From positions 1,601,731 to 1,665,730 of the forward strand of contig NZ_KI421511.1 of assembly GCF_000473265.1 (NCBI RefSeq): DNA of 64,000 bases. Reading direction: 5' to 3'. Below, piece after piece: positions 53,700-63,323 of the stretch. Source of the DNA: Amycolatopsis thermoflava N1165. Its GTDB lineage: Bacteria; Actinomycetota; Actinomycetes; Mycobacteriales; Pseudonocardiaceae. Each line of letters starts with the position of its first letter. The first letter of the stretch is position 1. A program made the translations under genes and the position numbers. Below the pieces are notes generated by a model. The model made no database searches. It was not told the origin of the DNA and worked only from the letters and a program-made list of their open reading frames with translations.

Positions 53700-53977
53700 T
53701 CGCGGAGCGGATCCTCCCGGTGGCGCGGCCGTGGCCGCGGCGCGACGACCGCGAACGACGGCGGCCGCGCGATGGCGACGGTGCGGAGCTTCGTGGCGGG
53801 CCAGCTGCGCCGCGGAGCTGGTCACGGAGCTGATGTGCGGATCTCCGCATCGTTCCTGAGCAAACCCGAGCCTGCTCGTCCACCTGAACGACGAGGAGCA
53901 GCTGCGGGAACATCGCGCGCCGCTTCCTAGTGCCGATGCTCGCCCCGCCGGCGCGTGAATTTTTCCGATCTGGCACG
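53700..53977. other. Gene-free 278 bp between convergent genes
   Basis: No gene supported. The part to about 53800 has GC-rich imperfect inverted stretches that could end transcription. Composition falls towards the right, where the KAP-like gene begins (AATTTTTCC at about 53958). Confidence 0.4.
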
Positions 53978-56506
53978 CTACCCGGCCGGCGCTGTATCCA
54001 TCTCGTGATGCCGACGGAAAGCCGCGACGTGCTGCCAAGCGAGCGCGGGCGAGACGGCCAGCGCGGTCCGAGCGGACGCGAGCCTGGGCAGGCCATGACT
54101 CTCATCCAGCCAATCCTCACCATGCTGTGACTCTTCGAGATCGTCGGAAAAGTACTCGAGGAGCGTCGCGCACAGGTAGAGGTACGCCGCAGCTTCGCGC
54201 CGCAGATCAGCGCCGTCACCCTCATCCGCCTCCGCAATCTCCTGCAACTGCTTCGACGCTGCGAGCAACTTCCACACGCCGGCTCGGCCACGGCACCCGT
54301 CGAGCACCACGATGAACTTGTGAACCTTATGGGCACTTGCCGACTCCCTGGCGGCGCGCGAAAAGGCACCGATCTTCCGCTCGATTTCGTCCCACACGAG
54401 CGAATGGGCAGTTTCACCCAATCGCCGCGCTTCGCCACGCCGGTACAACCGCAGAACCGCGCGCGCCACGCGATAGAGCTCGCGGGGAACACCACCGCTC
54501 AAGCAATGACAAAGCGCAACGTACGGTTGCGAAAGTCCCACCACACGACGGCTCAACCAGCTTTTCGTGTCCTGGATGTCGAACGGGGTCATGGCAATCA
54601 TCGTGTGAAACGCGCTGTCCATCGCATCCCGTACCGGCACTCCGCGTCGCTCGAACGAGGTCAGCGCATCCTCGGACACGGACACGATGAACACGCAGCG
54701 CTCGACATCGAGAAACACGCCCTTGATGTCGTTGATAAACTTGTGCGCGGTCTCAGCATCAGCGACCTTGTCCACTTCGTCGATCACGATTGTGATGCCC
54801 TCGAATGCCCTGGAGCGGACCAGCACCGAGCCCGCGTGGTTGGCGAAGTTCCGGAAACGATCAACCACTTCCGGATAGGTGAGCGGTTGCTCCGCTTCCT
54901 GCACTGAGCGGTCCAATCCAAGGGAAATCCCCTTCACCGAGCTGAACTTCCCCGACCAACCCGCCGTACGGGTCTGCAGGTACCGCACGTGTCGCAACTG
55001 CTCCTGTGCCAGGCGTCGCAGTGCCGTAAGATCACTTCCCAACCGGAGGAACTGCGGCGAGAAGTCGACCGGCCGCCTCTTGGTCACCGGTCGCCAGCGG
55101 GGTGTGAGGCTATCCAGACCCAACACGGACAGGACCCGAGCCAGCGAGGTGAAGAACCTGGCAAGCAAGTCCGACCGCCGGAAATCTCGAAAGGTCACCT
55201 GTAGGCGCCCAGCCAGACCCCGCAGCAGCCTGCGAAAGCCCCATCCGCCGACACGCAACAGCGCGCCAAGCGCCCAACTGGCGGCAACCGCGCCTGCAAT
55301 TGCGACAAGCACCAGTGCCACCAACCGCTCGGGGGCCAAGCTCCCCGCCCAGTCGTAAACATCCTGCCGAGGAACCCCAATCGGGATGCGCAGCTGTTCT
55401 AAGTATTCGGCGAGAACCAGCTGCCCGCCTGGGTCCACCATGTTGGCGCCCGCCAGGTACAGGAGCACCCATCCGAGCCTCCGAACCGCCCGCCCGGAAT
55501 GATCGACCCACGCCGCGCGACGGTTTTCCCGCAATCGGAGCTTGAGCCACCGCTGCTCGGTCTCGTCGCCGCCACCTCCGGTGACGCCCACTCGCAGCCG
55601 GTCCAGCAGCGACCGGCAGACCACCGCGTGCAAGTGCAACACGAAGTCTCTCGGGTCATAGTTGACGGGAGCAGAAGCTGACACCGTCAGGCGCGGCTTC
55701 GGGTCCGGGAACAGATCTTTCGCGAGCGCCCTGAGCAAAGTCGTCTTACCGGTTCCCCTCTGGCCGGCGAGAGCGATGGCCCCTTCGTCGGTACGCTCCA
55801 GCTCCTCGATCAACCGCTTAACAGGCTCAGTTTCCACAAGCGACGCCAGATCGTCTGCGGAACGGAGCCCCGATGCGTCGAAAATTTGCAGGTCGAGACT
55901 GAATTTCAGCTGTTGGTGCTGGTGGATCTTCAGCCGGAGCTCCGGAAGCACCACCTCCTCCCTGACCGCTTGCCGCCACTCCCCCCGCGAGATCGGAAGA
56001 CGCAAACGCATCAAGCGCCGCTGCCGCCCCCACTGCATGCGCTGCCACACCGACTCCGGAACGCCGCTCTTGAGGAAGTGACGGGTCACCGGATCAAAAT
56101 GCAGCATCCCGACCACCGTGACGACGTGCAGCAACCACGGCGCCGAGAAGACGAGGCTGAACACCACGAGAGCGACGGCCACCGGCCAGGCGAGCGCCAC
56201 GGCGAGGCAGGCCACCTGCAGGTACGTGGGGCGCCAGTCGCTGACGCGCCATTCCGGCTTCCGCGCATCATGTTCGCGCAACTTCGCCGCCCGGCTCAGC
56301 ACCTTCCGGTAGAGCTGACGGGCACGGACCTCCAGAAAGGGGTCGGTGATCATCTCGGACACGATCACGTGCTCGGACAACCGGGCTTCCGCAAGCGCGG
56401 ACGCGATAGCAGGCGTGCGAACTGCGCCCCTCACCAACGTCTCCATATCGGAAACGACATCGGGAGAAGCAACATATCGAGGCATCCTGCCTGCCTCGTC
56501 TGACAC
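53978..56506 (-). CDS. KAP-like membrane P-loop NTPase
   Basis: 842 residues from GTG at 56506, which has TGGAGG nine bases upstream; a Met 14 codons before the conserved region (56527) and one at 56485 are weaker. Two hydrophobic helices at about 95-136 precede Walker A GQRGTGKTTLL (about 247-257). A long insert with more helices (VALVLVAIAGAVAASWALGA) separates it from Walker B ITIVIDEVDKVAD (about 570). This layout is the mark of KAP NTPases, some of which act in phage defence or plasmid exclusion. It stands alone. Codon use is looser and less GC-rich than the neighbours, suggesting transfer. Confidence 0.75.
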   Translation of the reverse strand: MSDEAGRMPRYVASPDVVSDMETLVRGAVRTPAIASALAEARLSEHVIVSEMITDPFLEVRARQLYRKVLSRAAKLREHDARKPEWRVSDWRPTYLQVACLAVALAWPVAVALVVFSLVFSAPWLLHVVTVVGMLHFDPVTRHFLKSGVPESVWQRMQWGRQRRLMRLRLPISRGEWRQAVREEVVLPELRLKIHQHQQLKFSLDLQIFDASGLRSADDLASLVETEPVKRLIEELERTDEGAIALAGQRGTGKTTLLRALAKDLFPDPKPRLTVSASAPVNYDPRDFVLHLHAVVCRSLLDRLRVGVTGGGGDETEQRWLKLRLRENRRAAWVDHSGRAVRRLGWVLLYLAGANMVDPGGQLVLAEYLEQLRIPIGVPRQDVYDWAGSLAPERLVALVLVAIAGAVAASWALGALLRVGGWGFRRLLRGLAGRLQVTFRDFRRSDLLARFFTSLARVLSVLGLDSLTPRWRPVTKRRPVDFSPQFLRLGSDLTALRRLAQEQLRHVRYLQTRTAGWSGKFSSVKGISLGLDRSVQEAEQPLTYPEVVDRFRNFANHAGSVLVRSRAFEGITIVIDEVDKVADAETAHKFINDIKGVFLDVERCVFIVSVSEDALTSFERRGVPVRDAMDSAFHTMIAMTPFDIQDTKSWLSRRVVGLSQPYVALCHCLSGGVPRELYRVARAVLRLYRRGEARRLGETAHSLVWDEIERKIGAFSRAARESASAHKVHKFIVVLDGCRGRAGVWKLLAASKQLQEIAEADEGDGADLRREAAAYLYLCATLLEYFSDDLEESQHGEDWLDESHGLPRLASARTALAVSPALAWQHVAAFRRHHEMDTAPAG

Positions 56507-56739
56507 CGGCGACGACCTCCAGAGCAAGACGTTGATCAGCGTTCATATGATGACGCAGGGCGGTCCACTCCGAGCGCGCGGCAGGGACTTTCATCCGCAC
56601 GGAGCAGCGCTGTCATACGTTTCGAATGCCGGACCCGGCCTCAGAAGACGGTGGCCTTGCCACACCCGCTGGACGTAGCTGCGGCGCAGCCCAGCGCGCC
56701 CGGGCATGGGCGCGGCCGTGTCTGGGTACTCACCCTGAC

Positions 56740-58338
56740 GTGAGCCCTGCCCGACGGAAGACCGACCGGCTCGCCTCGTACCGGGCCAAGCGGGACTTCT
56801 CGGTCACCGCTGAGCCTGCCGGGGCCGGGACGGGCGGCGCGCCGGGCCGGCGGTTCGTCGTGCAGCGGCACCGCGCCCGGCGGCTCCACTACGACTTCCG
56901 CCTGGAGGTCGACGGCGTGCTCGCGAGCTGGGCGGTGCCGAAGGGGCCGACGCTGGACCCTGGCGTGCGGCAGCTCGCCGTGCACGTCGAGGACCATCCG
57001 CTCGAATACGCCGACTTCGAGGGCGTCATCCCGAAGGGCCAGTACGGCGGCGGCGACGTCATCGTGTGGGACCGGGGCACCTGGGAGCCCGCCGACGGCG
57101 CCGACCCGGCCAGGGCGATCGACGACGGCGAGCTGCACTTCGACCTGCGCGGCGAGAAGCTCGCCGGCCGGTTCGCCCTCGTCCGCACGGAACGCCGGGG
57201 CAAGGAGCAGTGGCTGCTGATCCACAAGCACGACGACGACGCCCGGCCCGGCTGGGATCCCGAGGAGCTGCCCCGGTCGGTGAAGTCCGGCCGAACCAAC
57301 GACGAGGTCGCCGCCGCGCCGGCGGCGATGTGGCGCAGCGACGTGCCCGCCGCCGAAGCCGAAGTGTCCCTCGTTCCACAGTGGACTCCCCCGTCGGACG
57401 ACGAGCTCGCCGCTCTCGACGACCTGGGCAAGTCCGGCACCTGGACGATCGCGGGGCGCCGCCTCAAGCTCACCAACCTGGACAAGGTGCTGTTCCCCGG
57501 CGCGGGCGGCGAACCTCCGGTGACCAAACGGGACCTCATCCGCTACAGCGCCCGGATCGCCCCGTTCATGCTGCCCTACCTCGCCGGCCGCCCGGTCAAC
57601 GCGCACCGCTACCCCGACGGCGTGGACCGGCCCGGCTTCTGGCACAAGGAGGTGCCCGGCCACGCCCTGGAGTGGCTCAACCGCTGGCACAACACCGAAG
57701 CCGACCCCGGCGAGACGCAGTGCTACGCGGTGCTGGACAGCGTGCCCGCCCTGGTGTGGATGGCCAACTTCGGCGGCGTCGAGCTGCACCCGTGGACCTC
57801 GCGGCTGCCCGACGTGCACCAGCCCACCTGGGCGCTGATCGACATCGACCCGGGCACCACCACCGGCTTCGACGACATCGTCGAACTCGCCCGCCTCTAC
57901 CGCACCGCGCTGGACCACCTGAACCTGCGCGGCATGCCGAAGGTCACCGGGCAGCGCGGCATCCAGATCTGGGTGCCGGTCGCCCCCGGCTACACCTTCA
58001 CCGACACCCGCAACTGGGTCGAGACCCTGTCCCGGGTCGTCGGCCGCGTGCTGCCGGACCTGGTCAGCTGGCGGTGGCACAAGAACGAGCGCGGCGGTCT
58101 GGCCCGCCTCGACTACACCCAGAACGCGATCAACAAGACGCTGGTCGCCCCGTTCAGCCCGCGCCCGGCGCCCGGCGCGCCGGTCTCGGTCCCCATCACC
58201 TGGGACGAGCTCGACGACCCGCATCTGCGCCCGGACCGCTGGACCGTCCGCACCGTCCTCGACCGCGTCGCCGAGGCGGGCGACCCGCTCGCGCCGCTCA
58301 TCGGCCTGCCGCAGCAGCTGCCCGAACTGGAGAGCTGA
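56740..58338 (+). CDS. ligD: LigD-type protein: 3'-phosphoesterase and polymerase domains, no ligase
   Basis: 532 residues from GTG at 56740. The phosphoesterase domain (about 35-165) has HYDFRLEVDGVLASWAVPKG and HVEDHPLEYADFEGVIPKGQ. The archaeo-eukaryotic primase-like polymerase domain covers about 240-520 with catalytic Asp368/Asp370 (DIDPG), NAHRYPDGVDRPGFW and HKNERGGLARLDYTQNAINK. It works with Ku in non-homologous end joining, resecting and filling ends. The ATP-dependent ligase domain of full LigD is absent, so a separate ligase must complete repair. Weak ribosome site. Confidence 0.88.
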   Translation: MSPARRKTDRLASYRAKRDFSVTAEPAGAGTGGAPGRRFVVQRHRARRLHYDFRLEVDGVLASWAVPKGPTLDPGVRQLAVHVEDHPLEYADFEGVIPKGQYGGGDVIVWDRGTWEPADGADPARAIDDGELHFDLRGEKLAGRFALVRTERRGKEQWLLIHKHDDDARPGWDPEELPRSVKSGRTNDEVAAAPAAMWRSDVPAAEAEVSLVPQWTPPSDDELAALDDLGKSGTWTIAGRRLKLTNLDKVLFPGAGGEPPVTKRDLIRYSARIAPFMLPYLAGRPVNAHRYPDGVDRPGFWHKEVPGHALEWLNRWHNTEADPGETQCYAVLDSVPALVWMANFGGVELHPWTSRLPDVHQPTWALIDIDPGTTTGFDDIVELARLYRTALDHLNLRGMPKVTGQRGIQIWVPVAPGYTFTDTRNWVETLSRVVGRVLPDLVSWRWHKNERGGLARLDYTQNAINKTLVAPFSPRPAPGAPVSVPITWDELDDPHLRPDRWTVRTVLDRVAEAGDPLAPLIGLPQQLPELES

Positions 58339-58375
58339 CCCGGAACCGCCGGGGCGGGTGGGGGATGATCCGCGC

Positions 58376-59056
58376 ATGAGTTCGCACGACAGCGGTGAAC
58401 TGCCGGCGTGGCGGCGCGCCACCGCGGGGGCGCACCGGTGGCCTGCCGCGGTCACGATCGCCGCGGTGATCGGTGTCCAGGTGCTCCTCCCCGACCGCCT
58501 GGTGATCCAGCCGGGCTGGTTGCTGCCGGGATTGTCGGCGCTGCTGTTGCTGACGCTCGTGGCGCTGGGCCCCGGCCGGGCGGCGGGCGACCACCGGCAC
58601 GCGCGCAAGGTGGCGTTGTCCCTGCTGCTGGTGGTGAGCGCGGGCAACGCCGGCTCGGCGGTCCTGCTGGTCGGCCACATCCTCGACGGCTCGATCGGCG
58701 ACCAGGCGGGGCCGCTGCTCGCCGCCGGGGCGGGTGTCTACCTCACCAACGTCGTGGTGTTCTCGCTGTGGTACTGGGAGTTCGACCGGGGTGGCCCGGC
58801 CGCGCGGGCGGCGGGCACCCAGGAGTACCCGGACCTGCTGTTCCCCCAGATGACCAGCCCCGGGCTCGCACCGCGCGACTGGGAACCCGCCTATGTGGAC
58901 TACCTGTACCTGGCGTTCACCAACGCGACCGCGTTCAGCCCGACCGACGTGCTGCCGCTGAAGCCGTGGGCGAAGCTCACCATGCTGGCCCAGTCGGTGG
59001 TGTCCCTCGTGCTGGTGGTGCTGGTCGTCGCGCGGGCCGTGAACATCCTCCACTGA
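58376..59056 (+). CDS. DUF1345-like membrane protein
   Basis: 226 residues, five or six transmembrane helices (AAVTIAAVIGVQVLLP, LLPGLSALLLLTLVALG, LTNVVVFSLWYWEFDRGGPA, LAQSVVSLVLVVLVVARAV). The loop DYLYLAFTNATAFSPTD resembles ion-channel-related DUF1345/K-channel-like pore segments. Function unknown. It lies 37 nt after the LigD gene on the same strand and could be cotranscribed. Confidence 0.68.
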   Translation: MSSHDSGELPAWRRATAGAHRWPAAVTIAAVIGVQVLLPDRLVIQPGWLLPGLSALLLLTLVALGPGRAAGDHRHARKVALSLLLVVSAGNAGSAVLLVGHILDGSIGDQAGPLLAAGAGVYLTNVVVFSLWYWEFDRGGPAARAAGTQEYPDLLFPQMTSPGLAPRDWEPAYVDYLYLAFTNATAFSPTDVLPLKPWAKLTMLAQSVVSLVLVVLVVARAVNILH

Positions 59057-59064
59057 TCCACGAA

Positions 59065-59079
59065 AGATCCGATGTATCC
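59065..59079. promoter_or_regulatory. Candidate GntR operator, AGATCCGATGTATCC
   Basis: Upstream of the mutarotase/GntR operon (start 59109). On the minus strand it reads ACATCGGATCT, identical in core to the box at 61992-62004. Confidence 0.55.
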
Positions 59080-59108
59080 TGCGTCTACGTCGTGGACAAG
59101 GAGCGGGT

Positions 59109-59444
59109 ATGCCGGAGATCGCGCTGCACACGGAGCTGAAGCCGGGCTCGGAGCTGGACTACGAGGCCGTGCACCGGTCCATCCCCTCCGATGTGGCGGC
59201 CGCGCTCGTCGGCAGTGGCGTCCGGAACTGGCGCATCTGGCGCGACGGCACGCACCTGTTCCACCTCGTCGAGGTCGACGACTACCGGCGGATGCGGCAC
59301 GCGCTGCGGGACCACCCGGCCAACGTCCGCTGGCAGGAGACGGTCGGGCCGCTGCACGCCACGCCGGACGACTACTCCGGCGCCGACGACGGGCTGCCGC
59401 TGCTGTGGAGCCTCACCGGGCAGCTGGCCGGGAAGGAACGCTGA
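59109..59444 (+). CDS. L-rhamnose/L-fucose mutarotase-family protein
   Basis: 111 residues of the RhaM (DUF718) type: ALHTELKPGSELDYEAVHRS, WRIWRDGTHLFHLVEVDDYR and HPANVRWQETVGPLH, with conserved His and Trp. It interconverts the anomers of a 6-deoxy sugar, feeding the dehydrogenase. ATG at 59109 follows GGAGCGGGT. Followed 5 nt later by the GntR gene. Context with a fuconate-dehydratase-like enzyme suggests L-fucose, but L-rhamnose remains possible. Confidence 0.85.
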   Translation: MPEIALHTELKPGSELDYEAVHRSIPSDVAAALVGSGVRNWRIWRDGTHLFHLVEVDDYRRMRHALRDHPANVRWQETVGPLHATPDDYSGADDGLPLLWSLTGQLAGKER

Positions 59445-59449
59445 GCGGC

Positions 59450-60127
59450 ATGTCCGTCACCGACGACGCCATCGAGGCGATCAAGCAGATGATCGTGGAC
59501 GGCGAGCTGCGCCCCGGCGACCGCCTGCCCAGGGAGGCCGACCTCGCCGACCGGCTCGGCCTGTCGCGCAATTCCCTGCGCGAGGCGGTGCGCGCGTTGT
59601 CGCTGATCCATGTGCTGGACGTGCGCCGCGGCGACGGGACGTACGTGACGAGCCTGGAGCCGTCGCTGCTGATGGACGCGATGGGTTTCGTGGTGGACTT
59701 CCACCGCGACGACACCGTGCTGCAGTTCCTGGAGGCCCGCCGCGTCATCGAACCCGCGGTGACCGAGATGGCGGCGCGGCACATGCCCGACTCCGACCTC
59801 GAGGACCTCGCGAAGCTGCTCGACTCGCTCGGCGACCGGCCCACGGTGGACCAGCTGGTGGAGAACGACCTGGAGTTCCACCGCCGCATCGCCGGTGGCT
59901 GCGGCAACTCCGTGCTGGCCTCGCTGCTGGAAAGCCTGTCCGGGCGCACGCAGCGGGCGCGGACGTGGCGGGGCATCACGCAGGAGGGCGTGGCGGAGCG
60001 AACGCTCGCCGAGCACCGCGCCATCCTGCACGCGCTGGCCGCCCGGCAACCCGACGTGGCCCGCGCCGCCGCGACCGTCCACATCGCCGGCGTGGAGCAG
60101 TGGCTGCGCCAGACCTTGGTGGAGTGA
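59450..60127 (+). CDS. FadR-subfamily GntR regulator
   Basis: 225 residues. The winged helix is GDRLPREADLADRLGLSRNS then REAVRALSLIHVLDVRRGDG. The FCD effector domain has metal-type His and Asp/Glu in NDLEFHRRIAGGCG and LAEHRAILHALAAR. It should repress the sugar genes and release DNA on binding a pathway intermediate. Candidate sites are the three ATCGGATCTYT boxes. Confidence 0.9.
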   Translation: MSVTDDAIEAIKQMIVDGELRPGDRLPREADLADRLGLSRNSLREAVRALSLIHVLDVRRGDGTYVTSLEPSLLMDAMGFVVDFHRDDTVLQFLEARRVIEPAVTEMAARHMPDSDLEDLAKLLDSLGDRPTVDQLVENDLEFHRRIAGGCGNSVLASLLESLSGRTQRARTWRGITQEGVAERTLAEHRAILHALAARQPDVARAAATVHIAGVEQWLRQTLVE

Positions 60128-60304
60128 GGGCGGGCGGGGGATGCGGACCGGCCCGCCCGAGTGCGGGCCCCGACCTGCCGGACGCGGGCCGCCCAGCAGC
60201 GGCACGCACTCACCGCGGCCACCAGACACACGGCCAGAACGCCGCGTTCCTGCGAAACCAGCGAAATCCCACGGCGAGCACGCGCGGCGAAGTCGGCCCC
60301 GGAC
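60128..60304. other. Gene-free 177 bp between convergent operons
   Basis: No gene supported. Imperfect GC-rich inverted stretches only (for example GGCCCGCCCGAGTGCGGGCC, 60153-60172), which could act as a terminator. Confidence 0.4.
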
Positions 60305-61039
60305 TCACCGCGGCCGCAGCCGCAGGTCCTGCATCCCGCCGTCCACGGCCACGCCCACCCCGGCCGTCGACGTCGCCAGCGGGCTCGCCAGGTAGACCAC
60401 CGCGTGCGCCACCTCCGCCGGGGACACGAGCCGCCCGTGGGGTTGCCGCGCCTGCAGCGCCGCGCGCTCCGCCTCGGGGTCGTCCGCCCGCTCGAGCAGC
60501 CGCCCGATCCACGGCGTGTCGGCGGTGCCCGGGTGCACGCAGTTGACCCGGATCCCCTCCCGCAGGTGGTCCGCGGCCATCGCCCGCGTCAACGCCGCCA
60601 CCGCGCCCTTCGACGCGCTGTACAACGCGCGCTGCGGCAACCCGGCCGTCGCCGCGATCGAGCCGACATTCACGATCGCCGCGGCGCGGGACCGGCGCAG
60701 GTGCGGCAGCGCCGCCCGGCTCACCCGCACCATCCCGAGCAGGTTCACGTCCAGCACCCGCAGCCACTCCGCGTCATCGTTGTCGGCGACCGTGCCCTGC
60801 GCCCCGATGCCCGCGTTGTTCACCACGATGTCCAGCCCGCCGAAACGCTCCACCACCGCGGAGATGCCCTGCCGCACCGACTCGTCGTCGGTGACGTCGA
60901 CCCGCACGCCGTCTTCGACCTCGGTCAGGTCCAGCGCCGCCACCCGCGCGCCACGCTCGCGCAGCGCCGCCACGGTCGCCGCGCCGATCCCCGACGCCCC
61001 GCCGGTGACCGCGGCAACGAGCCCGTCGAACTCGCCCAT
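60305..61039 (-). CDS. SDR, probable 2-keto-3-deoxy-L-fuconate dehydrogenase
   Basis: 244 residues. Cofactor motif TGGASGIG near residue 13, VNNAGIGAQG, catalytic Ser in VNVGSIAATAG and Y-x3-K in LYSASKGAVAA, with the closing GVAVDGGMQD. It would oxidise 2-keto-3-deoxyfuconate with NAD to the 2,4-diketo acid. The ATG overlaps the stop of the hydrolase gene (TGATG). Second gene of the two-gene minus-strand operon. Confidence 0.83.
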   Translation of the reverse strand: MGEFDGLVAAVTGGASGIGAATVAALRERGARVAALDLTEVEDGVRVDVTDDESVRQGISAVVERFGGLDIVVNNAGIGAQGTVADNDDAEWLRVLDVNLLGMVRVSRAALPHLRRSRAAAIVNVGSIAATAGLPQRALYSASKGAVAALTRAMAADHLREGIRVNCVHPGTADTPWIGRLLERADDPEAERAALQARQPHGRLVSPAEVAHAVVYLASPLATSTAGVGVAVDGGMQDLRLRPR

Positions 61040-61896
61040 CACGCCACCTCCGCCGCGACGAACTCCTGACGCTGCCTGCCCAGGCCGTCGATCTCCAGCT
61101 CCACCACGTCCCCCGGCCGCAGGTAGGGGTACTTCCCGGACAGCGCGACGCCCTGCGGCGTGCCCGTCATGATCACGTCGCCCGGTTCCAGCGCCAGGTA
61201 CCGGCTCAGGTGCCACACCAGGTGCTCGACCCCGAAGATCATGTCCGCGGTCGTGGAGTCCTGGCGCGGCTCGCCGTTGACCCAGCTGCGCAACCGCAGC
61301 CCGGTGTGATCCACCTCGTCCGGCGTCACCAGCCACGGCCCGAGCGGGTTGAACCCCGGCGCGCACTTGCCCTTGCTCCACTGCCCGCCGGAATCGACGA
61401 GCTGGTACTGCCGCTCCGAGACGTCGTTGCCGAGCACGAAACCGGCGACGTGCGCGAGACTCTGCGACGGCGAGTCGAGGTACAGCGCCCGCTTGCCGAT
61501 CACCACGCCGAGCTCGACCTCCCAGTCGGTGCGCTCGCTGCCGGGCGGGATCGTCACCGGGTCGTGCGGACCGGCCAGCGTGTTCGGCGTCTTGAGGAAC
61601 ATGATCGGCACGTCCGGCGGAGCCGAGCCCGACTCGGCGGCGTGCTCGGCGTAGTTCATCCCGATGCAGATGATCGCGCCGGGCCGCGCGATCGGCGCGC
61701 CCACCCGCAGCGTGTCGGCGTCCGGCAGCTCCGGCAACCCGCCTGCCTCCAGAGCGGCCCGCGCCGCCGCCATCCCGTCGCCGGCGAGGAACGCGCCGTC
61801 GACGTCGGCCGTCAGCCCGGTCAGGTCGTAGGTCGTGCCGCCGGCGACGACAGCGGGTCGTTCCTGGCCCACGGGACCGAGGCGGACGAGGTGCAC
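61039..61896 (-). CDS. FAH-family hydrolase, probable 2,4-diketo-3-deoxy-L-fuconate hydrolase
   Basis: 285 residues from GTG. The fumarylacetoacetase C-terminal domain shows [16 protein letters not shown], the metal ligands in [17 protein letters not shown] (E-x-E), [13 protein letters not shown] and [11 protein letters not shown]. The family cleaves C-C bonds in 1,3-diketo acids; in this pathway the products would be pyruvate and L-lactate. A GAGGAAG ribosome site precedes the start. A GntR box is 24 nt upstream. Confidence 0.85.
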   Translation of the reverse strand: MHLVRLGPVGQERPAVVAGGTTYDLTGLTADVDGAFLAGDGMAAARAALEAGGLPELPDADTLRVGAPIARPGAIICIGMNYAEHAAESGSAPPDVPIMFLKTPNTLAGPHDPVTIPPGSERTDWEVELGVVIGKRALYLDSPSQSLAHVAGFVLGNDVSERQYQLVDSGGQWSKGKCAPGFNPLGPWLVTPDEVDHTGLRLRSWVNGEPRQDSTTADMIFGVEHLVWHLSRYLALEPGDVIMTGTPQGVALSGKYPYLRPGDVVELEIDGLGRQRQEFVAAEVA

Positions 61897-61919
61897 GGTT
61901 CACTTCCTCACGGTATTGG

Positions 61920-61929
61920 TCGGATCTCT
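61920..61929. promoter_or_regulatory. Candidate GntR operator TCGGATCTCT upstream of the FAH gene
   Basis: Shares TCGGATCTCT with the box at 61992-62004 and the mutarotase box. It lies 24 nt before the GTG of the hydrolase. Confidence 0.5.
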
Positions 61930-61991
61930 TCATCGAGCTCGCCAAGATCCTAGGCCACCTTTCCGGCCACGCGCGAGCCTTGACGGCGGAG

Positions 61992-62004
61992 ACATCGGAT
62001 CTCT
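61992..62004. promoter_or_regulatory. Candidate GntR operator ACATCGGATCTCT upstream of the dehydratase
   Basis: 41 nt before the GTG of the enolase-superfamily gene. Eleven-base core ACATCGGATCT identical to the minus strand of the site at 59065-59075. Confidence 0.55.
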
Positions 62005-62045
62005 ATCGTCGGCCTCGTCACCGAGGCGTACAAGGGAGTGGGTCC

Positions 62046-63323
62046 GTGGCACGCATCGTCGCCCTGCACACGCACGACGTCCGGTTCCCGACGTCGCAGA
62101 CGCTCGACGGCTCCGACGCGATGAACCCGGACCCGGACTACTCGGCCGCCTACCTGCGGCTGGTCACCGACGCCGGCGACGGCCTGGAGGGCCACGGGTT
62201 CGTCTTCACCATCGGCCGCGGCAACGATGTCCAGGTCGCCGCGCTCCGGGCGCTGGAGGGCCACCTCCTCGGCCGCGACGTGGACGCCACGCTCGCGGAC
62301 CTGGGCGGGCTGTGGCGCGAACTGGTCCACGATTCGCAGCTGCGCTGGCTCGGCCCCGAAAAGGGGATCATGCACATGGCCATCGGCGCGGCCGTCAACG
62401 CGCTGTGGGACCTGCGCGCCAAACGGGAGGGCAAACCGTTGTGGCGGCTGCTGTCCTCGCTCACCCCGGAGGAGATCGTCGACCTGCTCGACTTCCGGTA
62501 CCTGACCGACGCGCTGACCCGCGACGAGGCGCTGGAGATCCTCCGCGCGGCCCAGCCCGGCCGCGCCGAACGCGAAGCGCGGCTGCTCAGCCAGGGCTAC
62601 CCCGCCTACACCACCACGCCCGGGTGGCTGGGCTACGACGACGACAAGCTCGCGCGTCTGTGCCGGGAGGCGGTCGACGACGGCTTCCGCCAGATCAAGC
62701 TCAAGGTGGGCGCCGACCTCGACGAGGACCTGCGCCGCCTGCGGATCGCGCGCGAGGTGTGCGGCCCGGACGTGCGGATCGCGGTGGACGCCAACCAGCG
62801 CTGGGACGTCGGCGACGCGATCGCCTGGGTCGAGCGGCTGCGCCCGTTCGACCTCGCCTGGATCGAGGAGCCCACCAGCCCCGACGACATCCTCGGCCAC
62901 GCAGCCATCGCCAAGGCGGTCGCGCCGATCCCGGTCGCCACCGGTGAGCACGGCGCCAACCGGGTGCTGTTCAAACAACTCCTGCAGGCCGGGGCGCTGT
63001 CGGTGCTGCAACTCGACGCCACCCGGGTGGCCGGGGTCAACGAGAACATCGCGATCCTATTGCTGGCCGCCAAGTTCGGCGTCCGGGTCTGCCCGCACGC
63101 CGGCGGGGTCGGCCTGTGCGAGGCGGTGCAGCACCTGGCGATGTTCGACTTCGTCGCGGTGTCCGGGACCACCGAGGACCGGATGATCGAGTTCGTCGAC
63201 CACCTGCACGAGCACTTCGTCACCCCGGTCGACGTCCACAGTGGACGCTACTTCGCACCGAAGGCCCCCGGCGCGGGCACCGAGATGCACGCGTCCTCGC
63301 TCGCGGAGTACGCCCATGGCTGA
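62046..63323 (+). CDS. Enolase-superfamily L-fuconate dehydratase
   Basis: 425 residues from GTG. The catalytic K-x-K region is [15 protein letters not shown] (about 216-230), metal-binding Asp and Glu are in [11 protein letters not shown] and [10 protein letters not shown], a third in [11 protein letters not shown], and the catalytic His in [13 protein letters not shown] (near residue 350). The segment [10 protein letters not shown] and the length are typical of L-fuconate dehydratases. It removes water from L-fuconate to give 2-keto-3-deoxyfuconate. Stop overlaps the next start by 8 nt. Confidence 0.88.
   Translation: MARIVALHTHDVRFPTSQTLDGSDAMNPDPDYSAAYLRLVTDAGDGLEGHGFVFTIGRGNDVQVAALRALEGHLLGRDVDATLADLGGLWRELVHDSQLRWLGPEKGIMHMAIGAAVNALWDLRAKREGKPLWRLLSSLTPEEIVDLLDFRYLTDALTRDEALEILRAAQPGRAEREARLLSQGYPAYTTTPGWLGYDDDKLARLCREAVDDGFRQIKLKVGADLDEDLRRLRIAREVCGPDVRIAVDANQRWDVGDAIAWVERLRPFDLAWIEEPTSPDDILGHAAIAKAVAPIPVATGEHGANRVLFKQLLQAGALSVLQLDATRVAGVNENIAILLLAAKFGVRVCPHAGGVGLCEAVQHLAMFDFVAVSGTTEDRMIEFVDHLHEHFVTPVDVHSGRYFAPKAPGAGTEMHASSLAEYAHG

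Noticed and set aside
53700..56739. Prophage or integrative element around the KAP-like gene
   Set aside because: No integrase, tRNA gene, structural phage gene or clear flanking direct repeats are visible. Only composition is odd.
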